Shown here: one piece after another, positions 26,346 to 39,867 of the stretch
Layout: every line of letters starts with the position of its first letter
How positions within the stretch are numbered: the stretch's first letter is position 1
NCBI GenBank assembly: GCA_028023455.1
Contig: JAQFVV010012507.1
Coordinates: forward strand, 2,770,901-2,834,900
Direction of reading: 5' to 3'
Length of the DNA: 64,000 nucleotides
Origin: Epiperipatus broadwayi
Taxonomy: Eukaryota; Onychophora; Udeonychophora; Euonychophora; Peripatidae
The notes under the pieces: generated by a model
Told to the model about the DNA's origin: nothing
Database searches by the model: none
Seen by the model: only the letters and a program-made list of their open reading frames with translations
Program-made: the position numbers and the translations under genes

Positions 26346-29300
26346 GGTAAACTACGTAAGTGCTATCATAGCTCAAAAATTGCAAATGTTTATATTGATA
26401 TAAATCATTATTATTTGTGAATTTCATTTTTATGAAAAAGTAAGTCTAATTGTATAGATAGATAAATGGTTTTGGAAATAAACTACAGAATATTAAATTG
26501 TTTATGATATTTAACTTTGCAACTTCTATTTTTAGAATAATAATTATGTAATAATAAAAATCTTCATGATATTAAAACTATCTCTGTCCATTTTACCATT
26601 TCTTATTTTCTAATATTCAGAGAGTTCAGAGGAAGTATTTTTTCTTGTTGGACAGGGTTATTATATCAAAACCAGTAAATGTCAATATTTTTTTTTTGGG
26701 GGGGTGGTATTTAATATGTTTGTCTTTAGAAAGAATCAACTAAATTATTATCAAAAATTATAGAAAATAATAGTGTTGTTTCAGCAGTTGTTAACTGAAA
26801 CTTAGCAGAATTTATTAATGTAAAATGTTTTATATATATTGTTCTCTACAAGTATCCCTCTTACTAAATCTCTATAGGGAAAAGGGAATTGGTTGGGTGA
26901 ACTGCTAGCAGGAAGGTATAAGCTCTTATTATGTTATAGATGAGAAATGAACTTGTCTGCCTGGGTATTTAATGTATTAATGCTTGCATACACTCATTGT
27001 TAAGATCTGCTAAGAAAATGTACATCAAGTTTTCATGTGTATTTTGTTATTATGTTTAATAAATTTAAAAAGTTCTTGTAATTATTTTGGCTGACGTTTG
27101 TCTCAGTGTTTTCTCAATTGTCTGAACAACATTCATGAGCTTTTGCTCTCCCTGGGTTTAGGCTGGCACATTCATGTTCGTATATCCTGCCCACCCTTAA
27201 AATAAATGTCTAGTTCCTATTTTCGGACTAGTGGTGCCCTTGTAGTCAGAATATATGAAACCAAAATCTTTCATCCGGTACAATATATAGACATAAAAAT
27301 CACTATAAAGAACTTTGGAAGAATTCAGTCTTAATATAATATAATCTTAAAGATTATGCTATCATTTGGAGTCATAATGTAAAAAAAACTAATGTTATAG
27401 AAACATTTATAGGCATATATTATTAGATCATAGGTACTTTTATGTTAAAAATTGAACTTTCATATTAAAACTGATATTACCATTAAAAAATAAGGCTCTA
27501 TCCAAAATATATCATTAGCAATTTTTGTGTTGTTTCTTTAAAAGAAACTTCTGTTATTTGTGCTGAATTTTAGTGTTTGTTAAACATTAAAATTTGTAAT
27601 ATTATGTTATGTAGAACTTGAGTAAATATTTTCTTAGTAAAAAAAAGAATCCTGCTTGATTCCCAAACAACATTAATATTGTTAGAGATAATTTTTAAAA
27701 ATCAAATGTTCTTCTTTGTTTGGTTATATAAAACTTAAAATGATTGAGAAAAAAAACATAGGAGTGATTTGTGGATTAAAACTGTATAGAGATACAGTCA
27801 TCTGCTGCCTACATACAGAAGAAATATCTTGGTCACTTTTGGACTAAGGATAGAAAATTCAAATGAACTACTTTTAAAAATTTATCCAACTTATCTATTT
27901 TATAAATTTGCTCATAGATATTCTTCCAGATTATTGAAGTTAAAACAATACTTTGTAATTTTTAAATTTAAAACTCCAAGTTCAGATAAGATAATTTCAA
28001 AAAGTAATTATTTGATTGGGTGAAATAGTATAATCATACTAGAGTCTTAAAGATAAAGTTTTTCTTTTTAATTAAATCAAATTCTGTCACCATAGTTTGA
28101 AAACTATTTAATTTTTTTCTATGAATATATGGAGCTTTAAATTGTTTTACCTTTCTTTAAATATGTTTCTTCTGTTTTATTTTATAAAATTAAAAATTGA
28201 AAGTCTACAGCATTTAATATAGAATATCAATGTTGTTGGTCATAGCACTTTTTAAGCATTTTATTGAATTGTTTTTTTTTTTCTTATCATCTATGAGATC
28301 CAGAACTTAGAGGATCAAGAAATATTATAGATATGAGTTTCATTGTCTGGTAAATGCATATATTGTAAGGAAAATAATATGATTTATATATTTCTTTGAA
28401 AGCTTTGCTCAAAATTTTTATTTGATTAATTGAGAAGGATAGTGATAATGTTATACAATAGTTGAATCAGACTACTGAAAATGGTTTTTATCTGAACCAT
28501 TTGAAATGAAAATTGGTGATAAATAATAAATCTGTGATAATTCATATTTTGTTTTTGTATTGTTTTTAATTTTGGGCAATTGGTTTTTAAAATAGTTTGT
28601 ACTTAGCTTGCATTTATAAAACAAATATTACAATTTGAAATCATTTATAAGTAAAAATAAGAATGTCTTTTTAGCTTAAGATTAATAATATAGTGATGAT
28701 TATGCTATTTCCTTCATTCAAATAGTAATTTTTTGAAATATTTTTTAATAATTTAAATGCAATGAATAAAGTATTTGTTTTAATAATTACTATTCAAAAG
28801 AATCATGTTTTTTATCAGCTAGTTAAGATAGAAAAACTTCCACCAGAGGTTTTTTGCTTGGAAATATGGATTAATTTAAAAACTTTGGTGAGGTTTTGAC
28901 AGCATAGAGTTTAATATATTGGGTCATTTAACAAATTAAAAAATATATTATTTCATCATAATACTGCAATTTTGACAAAGAAGGATACCTTTTGCCAAAT
29001 TGATTATAAGGAAGTATGACATAGATCAACTACTGTTATCATATAGTCATTATATTTTTTTCATTAAAATTAAAATATTAATCAGTGTTTTTATTGTTCA
29101 GGAGTTTTTTAAGTAAATAAGTAGCAAAAATAAGAGCTGGTCTGTAATCCATGTATTTTAAGCTTTAATGTCTGCCATTTATCATGCACTAAATCAAGCA
29201 GTGAATTTGTTTTTAAAAAGGGTTCATGAAAGACTAGTCTGTATTTTTCTAGCTCAATGGATGAAGTAATAATATAAAGGCATATCCTTGGCAAATTAAA

Positions 29301-32269
29301 TATATGAACTGAATGAATTGTAACAAGCTTATTAAAAAGTTATTTGTGGTTAGCTTTGTGGAAGAGGTTAACTCTTTTTACATCATCATGTTTGTCTCAA
29401 ATATGTTTTAAAGAATTGCATTGTAATTTTTTTTTTATTGTAATTGATTCTCAATTTGAAGAAAGGCTTGTTACAGAGTTAATTATATGGTTATCTTACA
29501 AAAATCACTTTCATATTATTTGTTTTTTGTTGTTTTTGTTTTGTTTTTGTTTTTTGTAGTTTTTTTCTTCTGTTGAAATTAAAATGACCATATTTTTTTA
29601 AAAGTTTTTGCTAATGACATGTGTATACATGTTAAACAGCTTTTAAGTAACCCTTTCCTACTTATCATATTTTAACAGTGATGGAAAAGAGATATTGCAG
29701 ATCTAACAACTATCAAGTAGTTTGGATAGTAAGAATTTGAGTGTCTTTTATTTTTCCTGAGCTAAAAATAATTAGATATATGTTTATTAATTAATATTGG
29801 ATGGTTAATTAGGTTAGCTTCTGAAATAAAAAATCTAGAATCTGAAAATATTTTTACTGATTTCAAACTCACTATTAAGAATATATGCATTCAAAGTTGT
29901 GATTACTAATTATTTTGGTTCACTTAAAATCCAAATCCTTGACTCTTAAAATATCTATATTAGATAAAAATTGCACTTAAGAAACCAAAATTCTCAGTTT
30001 CTGTTTAAAATACATAACTCAAAATTGTGATATTCTATCATTTATTTCAAATTTCATAATAAATAAAATGCAGTTATTATATTCATCTTAAGCATAAATA
30101 GACGATTCTATGTATGTTTTATACAATGACATCTATTGCTCTCTCGGTATTATCTTTATAGTTAAGAATATATAATAAAAATATATATGTATGTATTAAA
30201 TAACTACTAAAAAATTTTAATATAGATGAAAAAATTTTATAATCACTAGTTCTTTTTTTTTTTTTACCATTATGTCAATAACACTAATTTGTTTATTATA
30301 TTTTCCTTAGTATTGACCATTAATTTTATTAATGAATTATATCCTGTTCAATACACATATGTTTTTTTTCTTATTAAATAAGTTTAGTTAATTAAATCAT
30401 GAATATGAAAATTCAATTTTAGTCACATTTATATGATTTTAGAAGCAAATATTATCGCAAGTTTTTTTTTATATATTTTGTAATAAAATTGTCGACCTGG
30501 TGGAAATTTAAAGGAATAAATTAGAAGTCCTACTTTAATTTAATTTAAAATGTGCCTCCTAACAATTTATTTTTGATTTCTTTCTAGATGTAAATGATTG
30601 AAAAACTAATGTAACAGAAATAAATTTGTTAACTGAAGATATGTTTTTAATAGTAATACATTTTCAATATATATAAATGTAGTTTGTTTTTTTTACTAGC
30701 TAATATCATACTTAGAATTTTTATTAGTAAATTTAATTTATGTATATACTGTATATTTTTTTGTTACTGCTTATAAAAAAGGGAGTTTTATTATTTAAGA
30801 AAAGGACGTCAGAATCAGTTATAATATTTAACTTCAACGTACTGTTAATGAACAAAAAAAGATATATTAATATTTAATTGAGATTTAAACTCTATATCCG
30901 GGTTAAAAACGACATGATAATCTTTTGCCTAAGAAATAGTTAATAATAATCATTAACGTATTTATTTTAAATAGTTAGGGTCAATGCTGTGTATACAGAA
31001 AGTTTCATATTTATAAATCAAACTGTGAGAGAGACAAAGAAGGTGCAGCTTTGCAATACACACAAATATAATAATATATATGTGTGTGCACATATATATG
31101 ACATAACGTCATTCTATAAATATGATATGGAGACTTTGTCCAAATTCAATCTTACCTTGATCAGATTCATCGTGCATAATATCCAATGACAGAACTAGAC
31201 CAATAAGTGGCTATAAATTGGCAGTCCATTTGGAGATAAGATCAGACAACAACCAAATAACTAAAAGAAATGAACAGCAGTATGCATGTTGATCTTAATA
31301 TTGTAAGCAGTGAAGCAAGTTCACAGTAAATTGGAATCTTTTACATACTAAACCTGACATATGATAAGCTGTCATTGTACAACTATATATTCACCTTATC
31401 TGAACATGACAGCTGGAAGTGTTAGGTATACCTTGTAGGTCATCCAATATTTCTACTTCAATAATTGTATGATACTTAGATATTATATCTAACAATTGAT
31501 ATTAGGTAAATGGTATATCTGTTATTATTGTAACTAGATGTAAATATATTTGTATAGAAGTTTTGAATAAATATTTAAAATTGTACTTGCACATGTTTAT
31601 ATGTATTCTCTTTTTTCATTTTTATAAGCATAACAAATTCAAGTGATATATCAAATACACTTTTTAATTGTATGCTTACCATTATTTTTGTTAATCAACT
31701 ACAATTGAAATGCTCCTTATAATATAATAATAGAGATACAGTGTGTAAAATATCAATGTATAGCTTTTTAAAATTTATCCATGTAGCTCTAAAATTGAAA
31801 TGCCAGCATAAATTGTGTTGAGTTAAACAAAGCAAAAACAAACTGTCATTAGATAATCTAATATTATTACTTGGTTTTAATACTCAAATAATTTTTAGTT
31901 ATTCTTAACTTATGTGATATTCTTTATAGGCAGATATAGATTAAGAAAGAGAATTATTACCAGAGTTTATAGATCATGCTAAATAATTTTGAAGAACGAA
32001 TGTTATAAAACTGGATTTTAATGTACATATTGTGTATATGAACAAGATATTTTTTGTAAATGCATGTGGATTTACCTTATGGTTAATCTAACGGGGAAAA
32101 AAAAATATAATTTTCTGATTAAAAACTTTTGCATTTCCAACTCTTGGAAAATAAACTAAATCTTACTACCAGTTTTTTTTTTTTTTTTGATGATTATCAG
32201 ATAAATCCAAGTATTTGAGGAAAAGTACAAACAATTTATCTATTTGCATGAAATACTTGCAATCATTTA
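26346..32269. other. AT-rich non-coding DNA with one dispersed repeat
   Basis: No gene supported. It includes copy A of a dispersed repeat (26880-27161). The rest consists of A/T-dominated sequence with small frames only. A patch at 31000-31500 is slightly richer in G and C but has no domain or exon pair that I can defend. Confidence 0.5.
26880..27161 (+). repeat. Dispersed repeat, copy A
   Basis: This copy shares an ordered series of words with 39345-39672: TAGATGAGAAATGAA / TAGGTGAGAGAATGAA, GTATTTAATGTATTAAT / GCATTTAATGTTTTAAT, TTTCATGT, ATTTTGGCTGACGTTTGTCT / ATTTTGGCTGATGTTTGTCT, and the end CTCCCTGGGTTT. About 280-330 bp, same orientation, diverged. The size suits a SINE or a fragment of a larger element. 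I found no convincing tRNA promoter boxes, so the class is open. Confidence 0.7.
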
Positions 32270-33150
32270 TCATCATAGATTTCTGGTATCTGCTTATAAA
32301 TAATATAAATTGTTTTCTTTACAATAATGACCCTATATGTAAGCTCTAGTAATCAATAATATTAAAAGTTATTCTTTAATTATAATCCCTAATCAGTACC
32401 TTTCCACCCAACATCTTTAGACTAATGACTACCTTGGTTTTCTTCAGTGAGGAGACTTGCACATGGATCCAGTGCCCTTGGATTTTGTATAATACAGTCT
32501 TTCCATATGCATCTTTTAACTTTTTGATTAACTATAAAACTATCAGCCCAAAACAGAAATGCAGTAGTGTTTTCAATCCAAGGTAATTTGCCTGTATATG
32601 TATACAGATCTCAATTCTTTTCACCATCTGTATAATATATTTTAGTTACTTTGATTTATTCAATAAGCAAAATTGCCCTTATGTTTTGGCTAGAATTGAT
32701 ATTAAATCACTAAAATATTATATGGTCACCTTCTTTATGCCAAATGGTAAATGTGACTATGGTTATTTTAAAAAAAAAAAAAAACACCAAAATATATAAA
32801 TACAGAACCGGATTCAGATCTATATGACCATACAGATATATTAGCTTGGATTTTAAATGTTATTGTGTTTTTGGTTTGGACTGATAGTTTTATGGTTAAT
32901 CAAATAAAATAAAAGGTGGATCGTGTAGGGATTCATTGAATTCAAAGGTCCCAATGCTTTTCACTGATGAAAGATGTAAGCTAGAAACTAATCTAGAGAC
33001 ATTAAGTGGGACAACAATAGATAGGGATTATAATGCACATTTGGTCATCTATTAAGTACTACAGCTTACATTATATGGAAATATTGTGAGGGGAAAATAT
33101 GCTACTATTTTAAAGGCTTGTGTAAGCATAAAGAACAGATGATCATGTGA
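32270..33150. mobile_element. Second large imperfect palindrome, ~0.9 kb
   Basis: Arms of about 350-400 bp mirror each other around 32705-32714. Pairs include TTTGATTAACTATAAAAC (left, 32523) with GTTTTATGGTTAATCAAA (right, 32887), AATCCAAGG with the TTGGATT side, TGTAAGCTCT at 32339 with ACAGCTTACA at 33061, and TATAATCCCTA with TAGGGATTATA. The middle ~200 bp pairs weakly. Sequence identity to the 24.8-26.3 kb palindrome is not evident, so this is a different family or event. No coding potential. Confidence 0.75.
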
Positions 33151-33759
33151 AATGTTTTAGTAAGAAGTATTATGTAACAATATATTTTCATTTGTGTGAT
33201 ACTTATTTTTTATGTAGTCTTATTCTTGATTGTTTATGTTTATAATGGTTTATTAGTATTTGTCTATGACAATATTTAACAGGAGTATTTCTATAGTTGC
33301 ATTATTTACTAATACTTACTAATATGAATATTATAGTAAGTTTTTGTAAATTTAATGCTACTATTTATATACTGATAGTATACAAAACTTTGTATACTAA
33401 TAGTTAACTCTGGAATGTGTATCTGTTTTATATATGGCTTTAATTATTTGGCTGAGTGCATTTTCAATGCCCAGTACCATAATCATACTATTTTTTATTT
33501 CATTATGTTGCTGCTTCTTATATAACCTTTAGTATGAATATGTAAATGAGCCCATTTGTCTAATTATCAAAAGAAAGAATATATAAAAAGTAGCAATAAA
33601 CAGAATAAAAATGCTATGATTACGATTCTCAGCACCAAAACTGCATTCAGACAATTATTTAATATCAGATAAAAAAGCAGAAAGAAGAGAGAAAAAATAT
33701 TTCATTTTATTACATATACACACATGTGTAAACAAAAGCATTCCATCTATAACAAAATT

Positions 33760-34845
33760 ACAATTACATATATATTTCAGGAGTATAATTTACATTTCAT
33801 TACTCTCATGCAAAGTAGGGACTAGTTTTTATCTTCTTTTAACAGTGTGACTAAAGATATAGAAAAAAGTTGTGTGATCCTCAAGATGCACATTTCATGC
33901 TGAACCAGCTCTCATTAGTTGGCTCAGATCACAATCTTTTAGATATATTTTTATCATTTCTCAGTATATAGAAATTACTACTGTTTAATTGATAAATGTC
34001 AAACTCACTGCCCTCACAACTTTGACATAAATCATCTAGTGGAAGTATATTAATAATTTTATTAGTCATTCATTAGACTAGAGATTATCCACAAAGTTTT
34101 TATTGTGAATAGAAATCAGTCCCTACTTTGTGTGAGGGTGGTAATGAAAATTACTCTACAAAAATATTATTCATTAAGTAGATAATCTCTAGTCTAATGA
34201 AAGTCTAATAAAAATTATTTTTATACATCTTTTAAGTATTTTATATCTAGGTTGTGAGGGCAGTAAGTTTGACATTTATCAATTACAGTATATAATTGAC
34301 TATCTATATATACTGAACAATGATAAAGATATGCGTAAGATATTGTGATTTAGGACAATTCATTATGAAATGTGCTTCTTGGAGATCATACATTTTTTTC
34401 ATATGTTTATAATTACACCCCTCCAGAAAATGTTAAAAGCAGTCCATACCTTGGGTGAGAATGAATAATGAAAATTACCCTTCAGAAATATTATTCATTA
34501 AGTGAATATCTCGTCTTATGAATGACTAATAAAAATTATTAATATACTTCCATAAAGTAGTTTGTGGCAATGTTATGAAGACAGTAAATTTGACATTTAT
34601 CAACTAAAGTTTAGTAATTGGCTATCTATATATAAAGGTATCTGTAAAAGAATGTGCATCTTGGAGATCTTACATCTTTTTCACATGTTTATGATTATAC
34701 TCTTCCACAAGGTGTTAAAAGTGGATAAAAACCAATCACTACCGTACTTGGAGTGATGTAGTGAAAATTATATTACAGAAATGTTATTTATTCAGTGGAT
34801 AATATCTAGTCTAATGAATGACTAATAAAAATTAATACATGATAT
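33760..34845. repeat. Three-monomer array (~300-330 bp units), first unit inverted
   Basis: Unit 1 (33760-34092) is on the minus strand; units 2 (about 34093-34440) and 3 (about 34441-34845) are on the plus strand. Shared landmarks in unit order are GATAATCTCTAGTCTAATGAATGAC, AATAAAAATTATTAATATACTTC, TTGTGAGGGCAGTAAGTTTGACATTTATCAATT, GAAATGTGCATCTTGGAGATC, TTTATAATTACAC and GTCCCTACTTTG followed by GTAATGAAAATTA (blocks abbreviated; single bases differ between units). The repeated GTGAAAATT word sits near 34143, 34468 and 34760. Units 1 and 2 meet head to head and can form a hairpin. It resembles a seed of satellite DNA. Confidence 0.8.
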
Positions 34846-37492
34846 GTTTGTCGTAATTTAAATAAACATTTTATTATAATATCTCTATCTTCTACATCTT
34901 ATCTATGTGTTTATCCATTATATGTATGTGCAATGTATGTATATCTTTTGGTATTACCATAAAATTGCCAGTTAGTATCTGGACTAAAATAGATATTTAG
35001 TAACAACTTTGTCACTCTCCTTAACTCATTATGCACAGTACCACAATATTTCAGGGATATAATCTATACGATCAAGGCAAATTAATTTCACTTTTTATTT
35101 CTACACAATAAATAAGTTTTATTATCTTAATTAAAAAAAAGTGATGTCAGATTTAATAAATTAAATCAAATATATTTATTACAAAATCATAAGAAAAGAG
35201 ATTAGACAAAAAAAACAAAGCTCTGTTTTGTTTTTTATTATAAATTAGTTGATTTTAATTGTGATATACAATCAGTTGCAAGAGGATTAAACTAAATAGT
35301 ATCTATCTTCAAAACTCATGAAAAATAATAAAATGCAAAAAAAAAAAAACAAGGTGTGCAAATCAAAAATAATGTATATAAAATAGTGAAGATGTGTCAT
35401 AAATCAATATAAAGAAATCAGATTGCCTTATGTAAGCTTAATTTTGCTTAATTTTGGCTGAAAGTATCACTTATTTTTATTTTCATAATACAGGTAATCA
35501 ACAAGTATGTTTGAAAATTCTGATAGAAATAATTAGCCATTGATCTTTAAAGTATGAGTTTGACTTTTTTTAGTCCACTATTAGCATAGAAACACTTTCT
35601 GTACACATAAATAAATAAATACACCTCAAGGTATTCAATGTATAATGGTGGTATCTCTGGCTCAGGGTCGTTCTTTTCTTTTTCTTTTTCTTTGTGGCTT
35701 AAAAACTGAATGCAATGCTTTTTTCAATAAGTATTTCAATGATAAACTATCTTTGCCATGATCTTCTGCTTTAGTTACTGCACAATTCTGTATTTGTTAG
35801 TGTCTGCTTAAGAAAAGTCATATATACAAATAATTATAAGATCTGATATTTTATTTCTTATGAAATAAATATCTAATAAATAGGTTTTTTTTTTTTTAAT
35901 TTCATTATTTTTTTCTATTTTTACATTGAATGAAGTGTTCAACTTATTTTTAAAAAACCTAAATATATATATATATATATATATTGTAACAATTTCCACG
36001 TCTTGCTAGACCTCTATACGTAATAAACTGCGTGAATTGATCAAGTTATGCAAAAAGAAAAAATGTTTAATTTTTTATTTCAAAAAACATAACTATATTT
36101 CCTGATCAATTCGGCCTATAATTGTTATGAGTACAATTGTGAGTTGAATCAGTTTTTTAATTTATAAATGAGGGCACCAGAATCATTAGACTCACTGATG
36201 CTGTGTCAAGCATATCATAACTGATAAATTAAAAAGAAAAATGGTTTTAAAATAATCGGTATTATATTTTACCGTAACTAGAATGATTTTTTTGACATTA
36301 TTATTCCTGGAGCTTATTTGAAATATATTGGCAAAGGTAAATTATATTTTCAAATTTTACTAAACTAATATTAATAAATTTAATAATAGTCATTAATAAA
36401 TATTATTATTAATGTACAATGAAAAAGGTTGATAAAAGTAAAATCTCTTTTATTCTAACAAACTAAAAATATTTTTTAGTTAAATAATTAACTAATGTTG
36501 GAAAGTACACATGCTAATCCAGATAATGAATCAATTAATAAAAACAGTTAGATAAAGTAATTAGAGCAATTTAATAATGTTCACTTTTTACAATTCATTT
36601 CCAAGATCTTGTATAAAGTTCTTTAAAAGAAAGTCCCTTGAGTACGAAAATTAAAGTCTATATCAGGATTGTATTATAAACTTATGTAAATAATTGTTTG
36701 CACACTTTTAAGTCACAATCAGGAAAAATTACTCTTAACATACTGGTAAGTTGGTGTAGGTTTATGGGATCCCAAACTCATAAGAATTTTCATTGGTCCC
36801 TCCTGCTGGCATCTTTCATTATTGTTCCGTTCTATAGCTGGAGAAAATGCACGGTTGTAGTGACTCTTTCATTACAAAAAGCGGTCTTCACAAGACTTGT
36901 TTCCATGCTTGCATGACAACTTGGTACAGCAAGTGGTGTACCTGTGCAGAAGTATATTACTGCCACAGGTTATGCTCGTGGAAACCTCCAACTACCAGAC
37001 ATGTAACTAGAAGGTAAAGAGAAGACCCCGATCGAAGTTGCCTTCTTCTTTTTATACCTCGATCCATTTTTGAAACTTCTGTGCATATCTTTTGTTTGTC
37101 AAAATACCTATTGATAATCTTGCACATTCTTTATCAAATTTACATTACAAAGTCTTTGTTTTTTTAGCATAATTCTGCCATCTTTAATTACCTCAAAAAG
37201 ATTTTTCTAATTGTAATCTTTTTATTATTGGAATTTTTTTAATTTTCTAATTGTAATCTTTCTACTTTTGGAATTCTTTTAATTTATCTGGATTAGTAAT
37301 CTGCATGTCATTTATTCTTTCCAATTTTAACTTTTATTTTTAAATACATAAAAAAATGTGGATGAAATTTTTAACATTTATTGTACATTTAAAAAAAAAT
37401 TATACTAATCAAAAAAAAAAATCTAAATTTATTTATATATATATATATAATGTTTAAATATAGGTATGCTTTATATCCCTGGAGTTTAAATG
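34846..37492. other. AT-rich non-coding DNA
   Basis: No gene supported. A less AT-rich patch at 36760-37050 has a 72-codon plus-strand frame (36698-36916) without a recognisable domain; it could be an old SINE or LINE piece. A short TA tract lies at 35962-35984, and a small inverted repeat around TTGATCAAGTTATG and CATAAC...CTGATCAA lies at 36032-36116. Confidence 0.5.
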
Positions 37493-37614
37493 CAATTATA
37501 AGGGGATTTAACCCAGACTTTCAAGCTACCTTCAGTATTGGTTGTATGAGATAGATTGGATAGCTGAAGGGAGCTTGAAAGTCTGGCTTCAAATCCCTTA
37601 TAATTATATATTAT
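37493..37614. repeat. Strong ~120-bp hairpin
   Basis: The left arm, starting AATTATAAGGGGATTT with CCAGACTTTCAAGCT and CCTTCAG, pairs with the right arm CTGAAGGGAGCTTGAAAGTCTGG running to AAATCCCTTATAATT (words split at mismatches). Arms of about 42 bp flank a ~35-bp loop. Pairing is better than in the larger palindromes, so this is a younger or constrained hairpin, possibly a MITE. Confidence 0.85.
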
Positions 37615-37630
37615 ATATGTGTGTTATTGA

Positions 37631-37633
<3 letters not shown>

Positions 37634-37666
<33 letters not shown>

Positions 37667-37670
37667 GTAT

Positions 37671-37706
<36 letters not shown>
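37634..37706. repeat. (TA)n microsatellite pair
   Basis: Two TA runs of about 28 bp each separated by CTGTATCAA, directly downstream of the hairpin. Confidence 0.9.
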
Positions 37707-37710
<4 letters not shown>

Positions 37711-39344
37711 AACAGATGCTATATCTGATTCAAAGGTCCCTTTGCTAAATTAATACTATGTTTTATTTTATAAAGTTATTTAAAAGTTTTATGGGATATA
37801 GCACACATACACAGTTATATTTTAAAATTCTGTGATTTTAAATTTTGTCTTCAATAGATTTTATTTGTTAGTTTAAAATAAGTTCTTCTGACACTTATTT
37901 TTTATCAAATTGTAAAAACATTCCAAGTTAAAAGTTTTAATCTTTGTTGTTATTTTTTTTTTTTGAGAAAGCTTTTAATTTTGGAAAGTTAATTGCATTA
38001 TGTTTTTTTTATTTTAATTACAATCCATTTTTAGTTTAATTTTAAAAGTGGAGATTTAATTTTATATTTTTTTTTATAAGATAATCCCTGGTTAGAATTT
38101 TTAATTAAGGTTGAGCGGGAGATAGAAATTTTCCCTAGGCTAAGTCTTATAATTGAAAAACAAGAAAGATTTTGCAGGAGATAGAGAGAGGATATAAATA
38201 ACCCCAAAAATTTTGGACATTTTTATTCTTGGCTTGACAAGCTAATTCTGCTTGAAAGGGATAGATTTAGCTTCTAATAATTCAACTATTCATTTTCACA
38301 CATTTATATTAGCCTCCTGAGATTCATACTGTGTTGGCAGTTTGGACATTTAATTATTTATTTTAATTTGTTGTTAATAAAATATTATATTCTGCTGCTT
38401 GTTGTTAAGTACACTTCATATTATTGCCTATGGGTGCTTTCACAAGATGTCTAAATTCACTGCTATATGTATTCAAACCTATAACATGCTTGCTAACTTA
38501 CCTAAGGACAGACTCCTGACTTTAAGCTGTTCTTCCAGTCATGCCATGAAAGTCTGAATTAGAAAGGATCCCAAAATATGCCTCTACAGTTGCCACCATG
38601 AAGATATGAAGACATCTTAAGTTGAACTCAAAATAACTGTGTGCACTCTTTGAAAAACTCCATGAACTCTGCTTTACTGTAAGGTAAATATATTTCTTAT
38701 TCTTGCCTGGGTGTATAAATCTTTAGTTAAATCTCTGCTCAATCTACAAATAAAACTATTGTATAAAGTTTTACCAGTTATTTAATCTCATAATTATTAT
38801 AGATGTTTGTTTTTCTTTGTATTTATAATGTGTCTTGGAAGATTAGTTTTAAGATTGCAAGTTTGATTTCAATTTTATTTATTGGGGAGTGTATTGTGAG
38901 ATTATATTTTAAATGCTTACTAAGCCTTCTTTGTTATTACTAACTCTTGCTAAATGTTTTGGCAGATCTTCATAATTTCATTGTTGCTCACCTCTTCCTC
39001 TTATTGTAATGAAGTTAATTTTAAATACATTACCTTTGTGCTTTCTGCAGACCACAAATCTTTTGGCTGACAGTTTATTATGTTTGTTATTCTAGTTTTT
39101 CTGAAGTTGGAGATTTTTTTTCATTTCTAGATTATATAAGATCATAATCATTCTTCAAGTTTTCTTGTCTTGTATGTGAAATCAACTGTGAATTGCCTTA
39201 AACATGGTATATCATGAGCTGCCCTATTAGCAAAATGACATTCTTGGTGTCAATGCATTATTCCGGACCAAGAAATGCTCACCAGTGCTGTTTCATTGAT
39301 TTCCTACAAGACCATATTGTTTTTTTATATATCTCCTAATTAGG
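37707..39344. other. Non-coding DNA, moderately AT-rich from 38430
   Basis: No gene supported. The part from 38430 to 39330 has a more balanced composition and may be the upstream part of the dispersed repeat copy that follows, but I found no motif to prove it. Confidence 0.45.
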
Positions 39345-39672
39345 AAACTAGAGTTGTTGTTCATTTATAAATCACCAGTAGGAAGATACTATTATTCCCC
39401 TTTTAAATTGTAGGTGAGAGAATGAATCTTTCTAGTAGAGCATTTAATGTTTTAATATTTGCAGAACTCATATACACTCTCTGATGAATACCCTTATAAA
39501 AATCTAGGTCAAACTTTCATGTTCTGTTTGCTAGGTTTACTTTAGTTTGTTTATTGAATTTAATAAAATTTTCAAATTAGTTTAAACTATTTTGGCTGAT
39601 GTTTGTCTATGTGTTTCATTTTCTCAAATGTCAAAACAATAGTTAAGATCTCTTACTGTCTCCCTGGGTTTA
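39345..39672 (+). repeat. Dispersed repeat, copy B
   Basis: Diverged second copy of the repeat seen at 26880-27161, same strand, ending at the same CTCCCTGGGTTT word. It is slightly longer because of insertions in its first half. Confidence 0.7.
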
Positions 39673-39786
39673 TTTGATGCAAACCATCATCACCATCCAC
39701 TTTTGATCATGGTAAACAAATTTTTCAGATATATGGTGATCTGGTGGCATCCTTTGTGATCTAGGGTAGATTGAGTGACCATTACA

Positions 39787-39823
39787 ATATATATATATAT
39801 ATATATATATATTAGACTAGACA

Positions 39824-39867
<44 letters not shown>

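Noticed and set aside
26211-26420. 69-codon plus-strand frame preceded by a TTTTTTTTACAG acceptor-like site
   Set aside because: It lies in the right arm of the giant palindrome, and the opposite strand of the left arm carries the same sequence; open by chance, no domain, no donor pairing.
36698-36916. 72-codon frame in a less AT-rich patch
   Set aside because: No recognisable domain and no consensus splice pair; more likely an old repeat fragment. A vague resemblance of CCATGCTTGCATG to a SINE word was too short to use.
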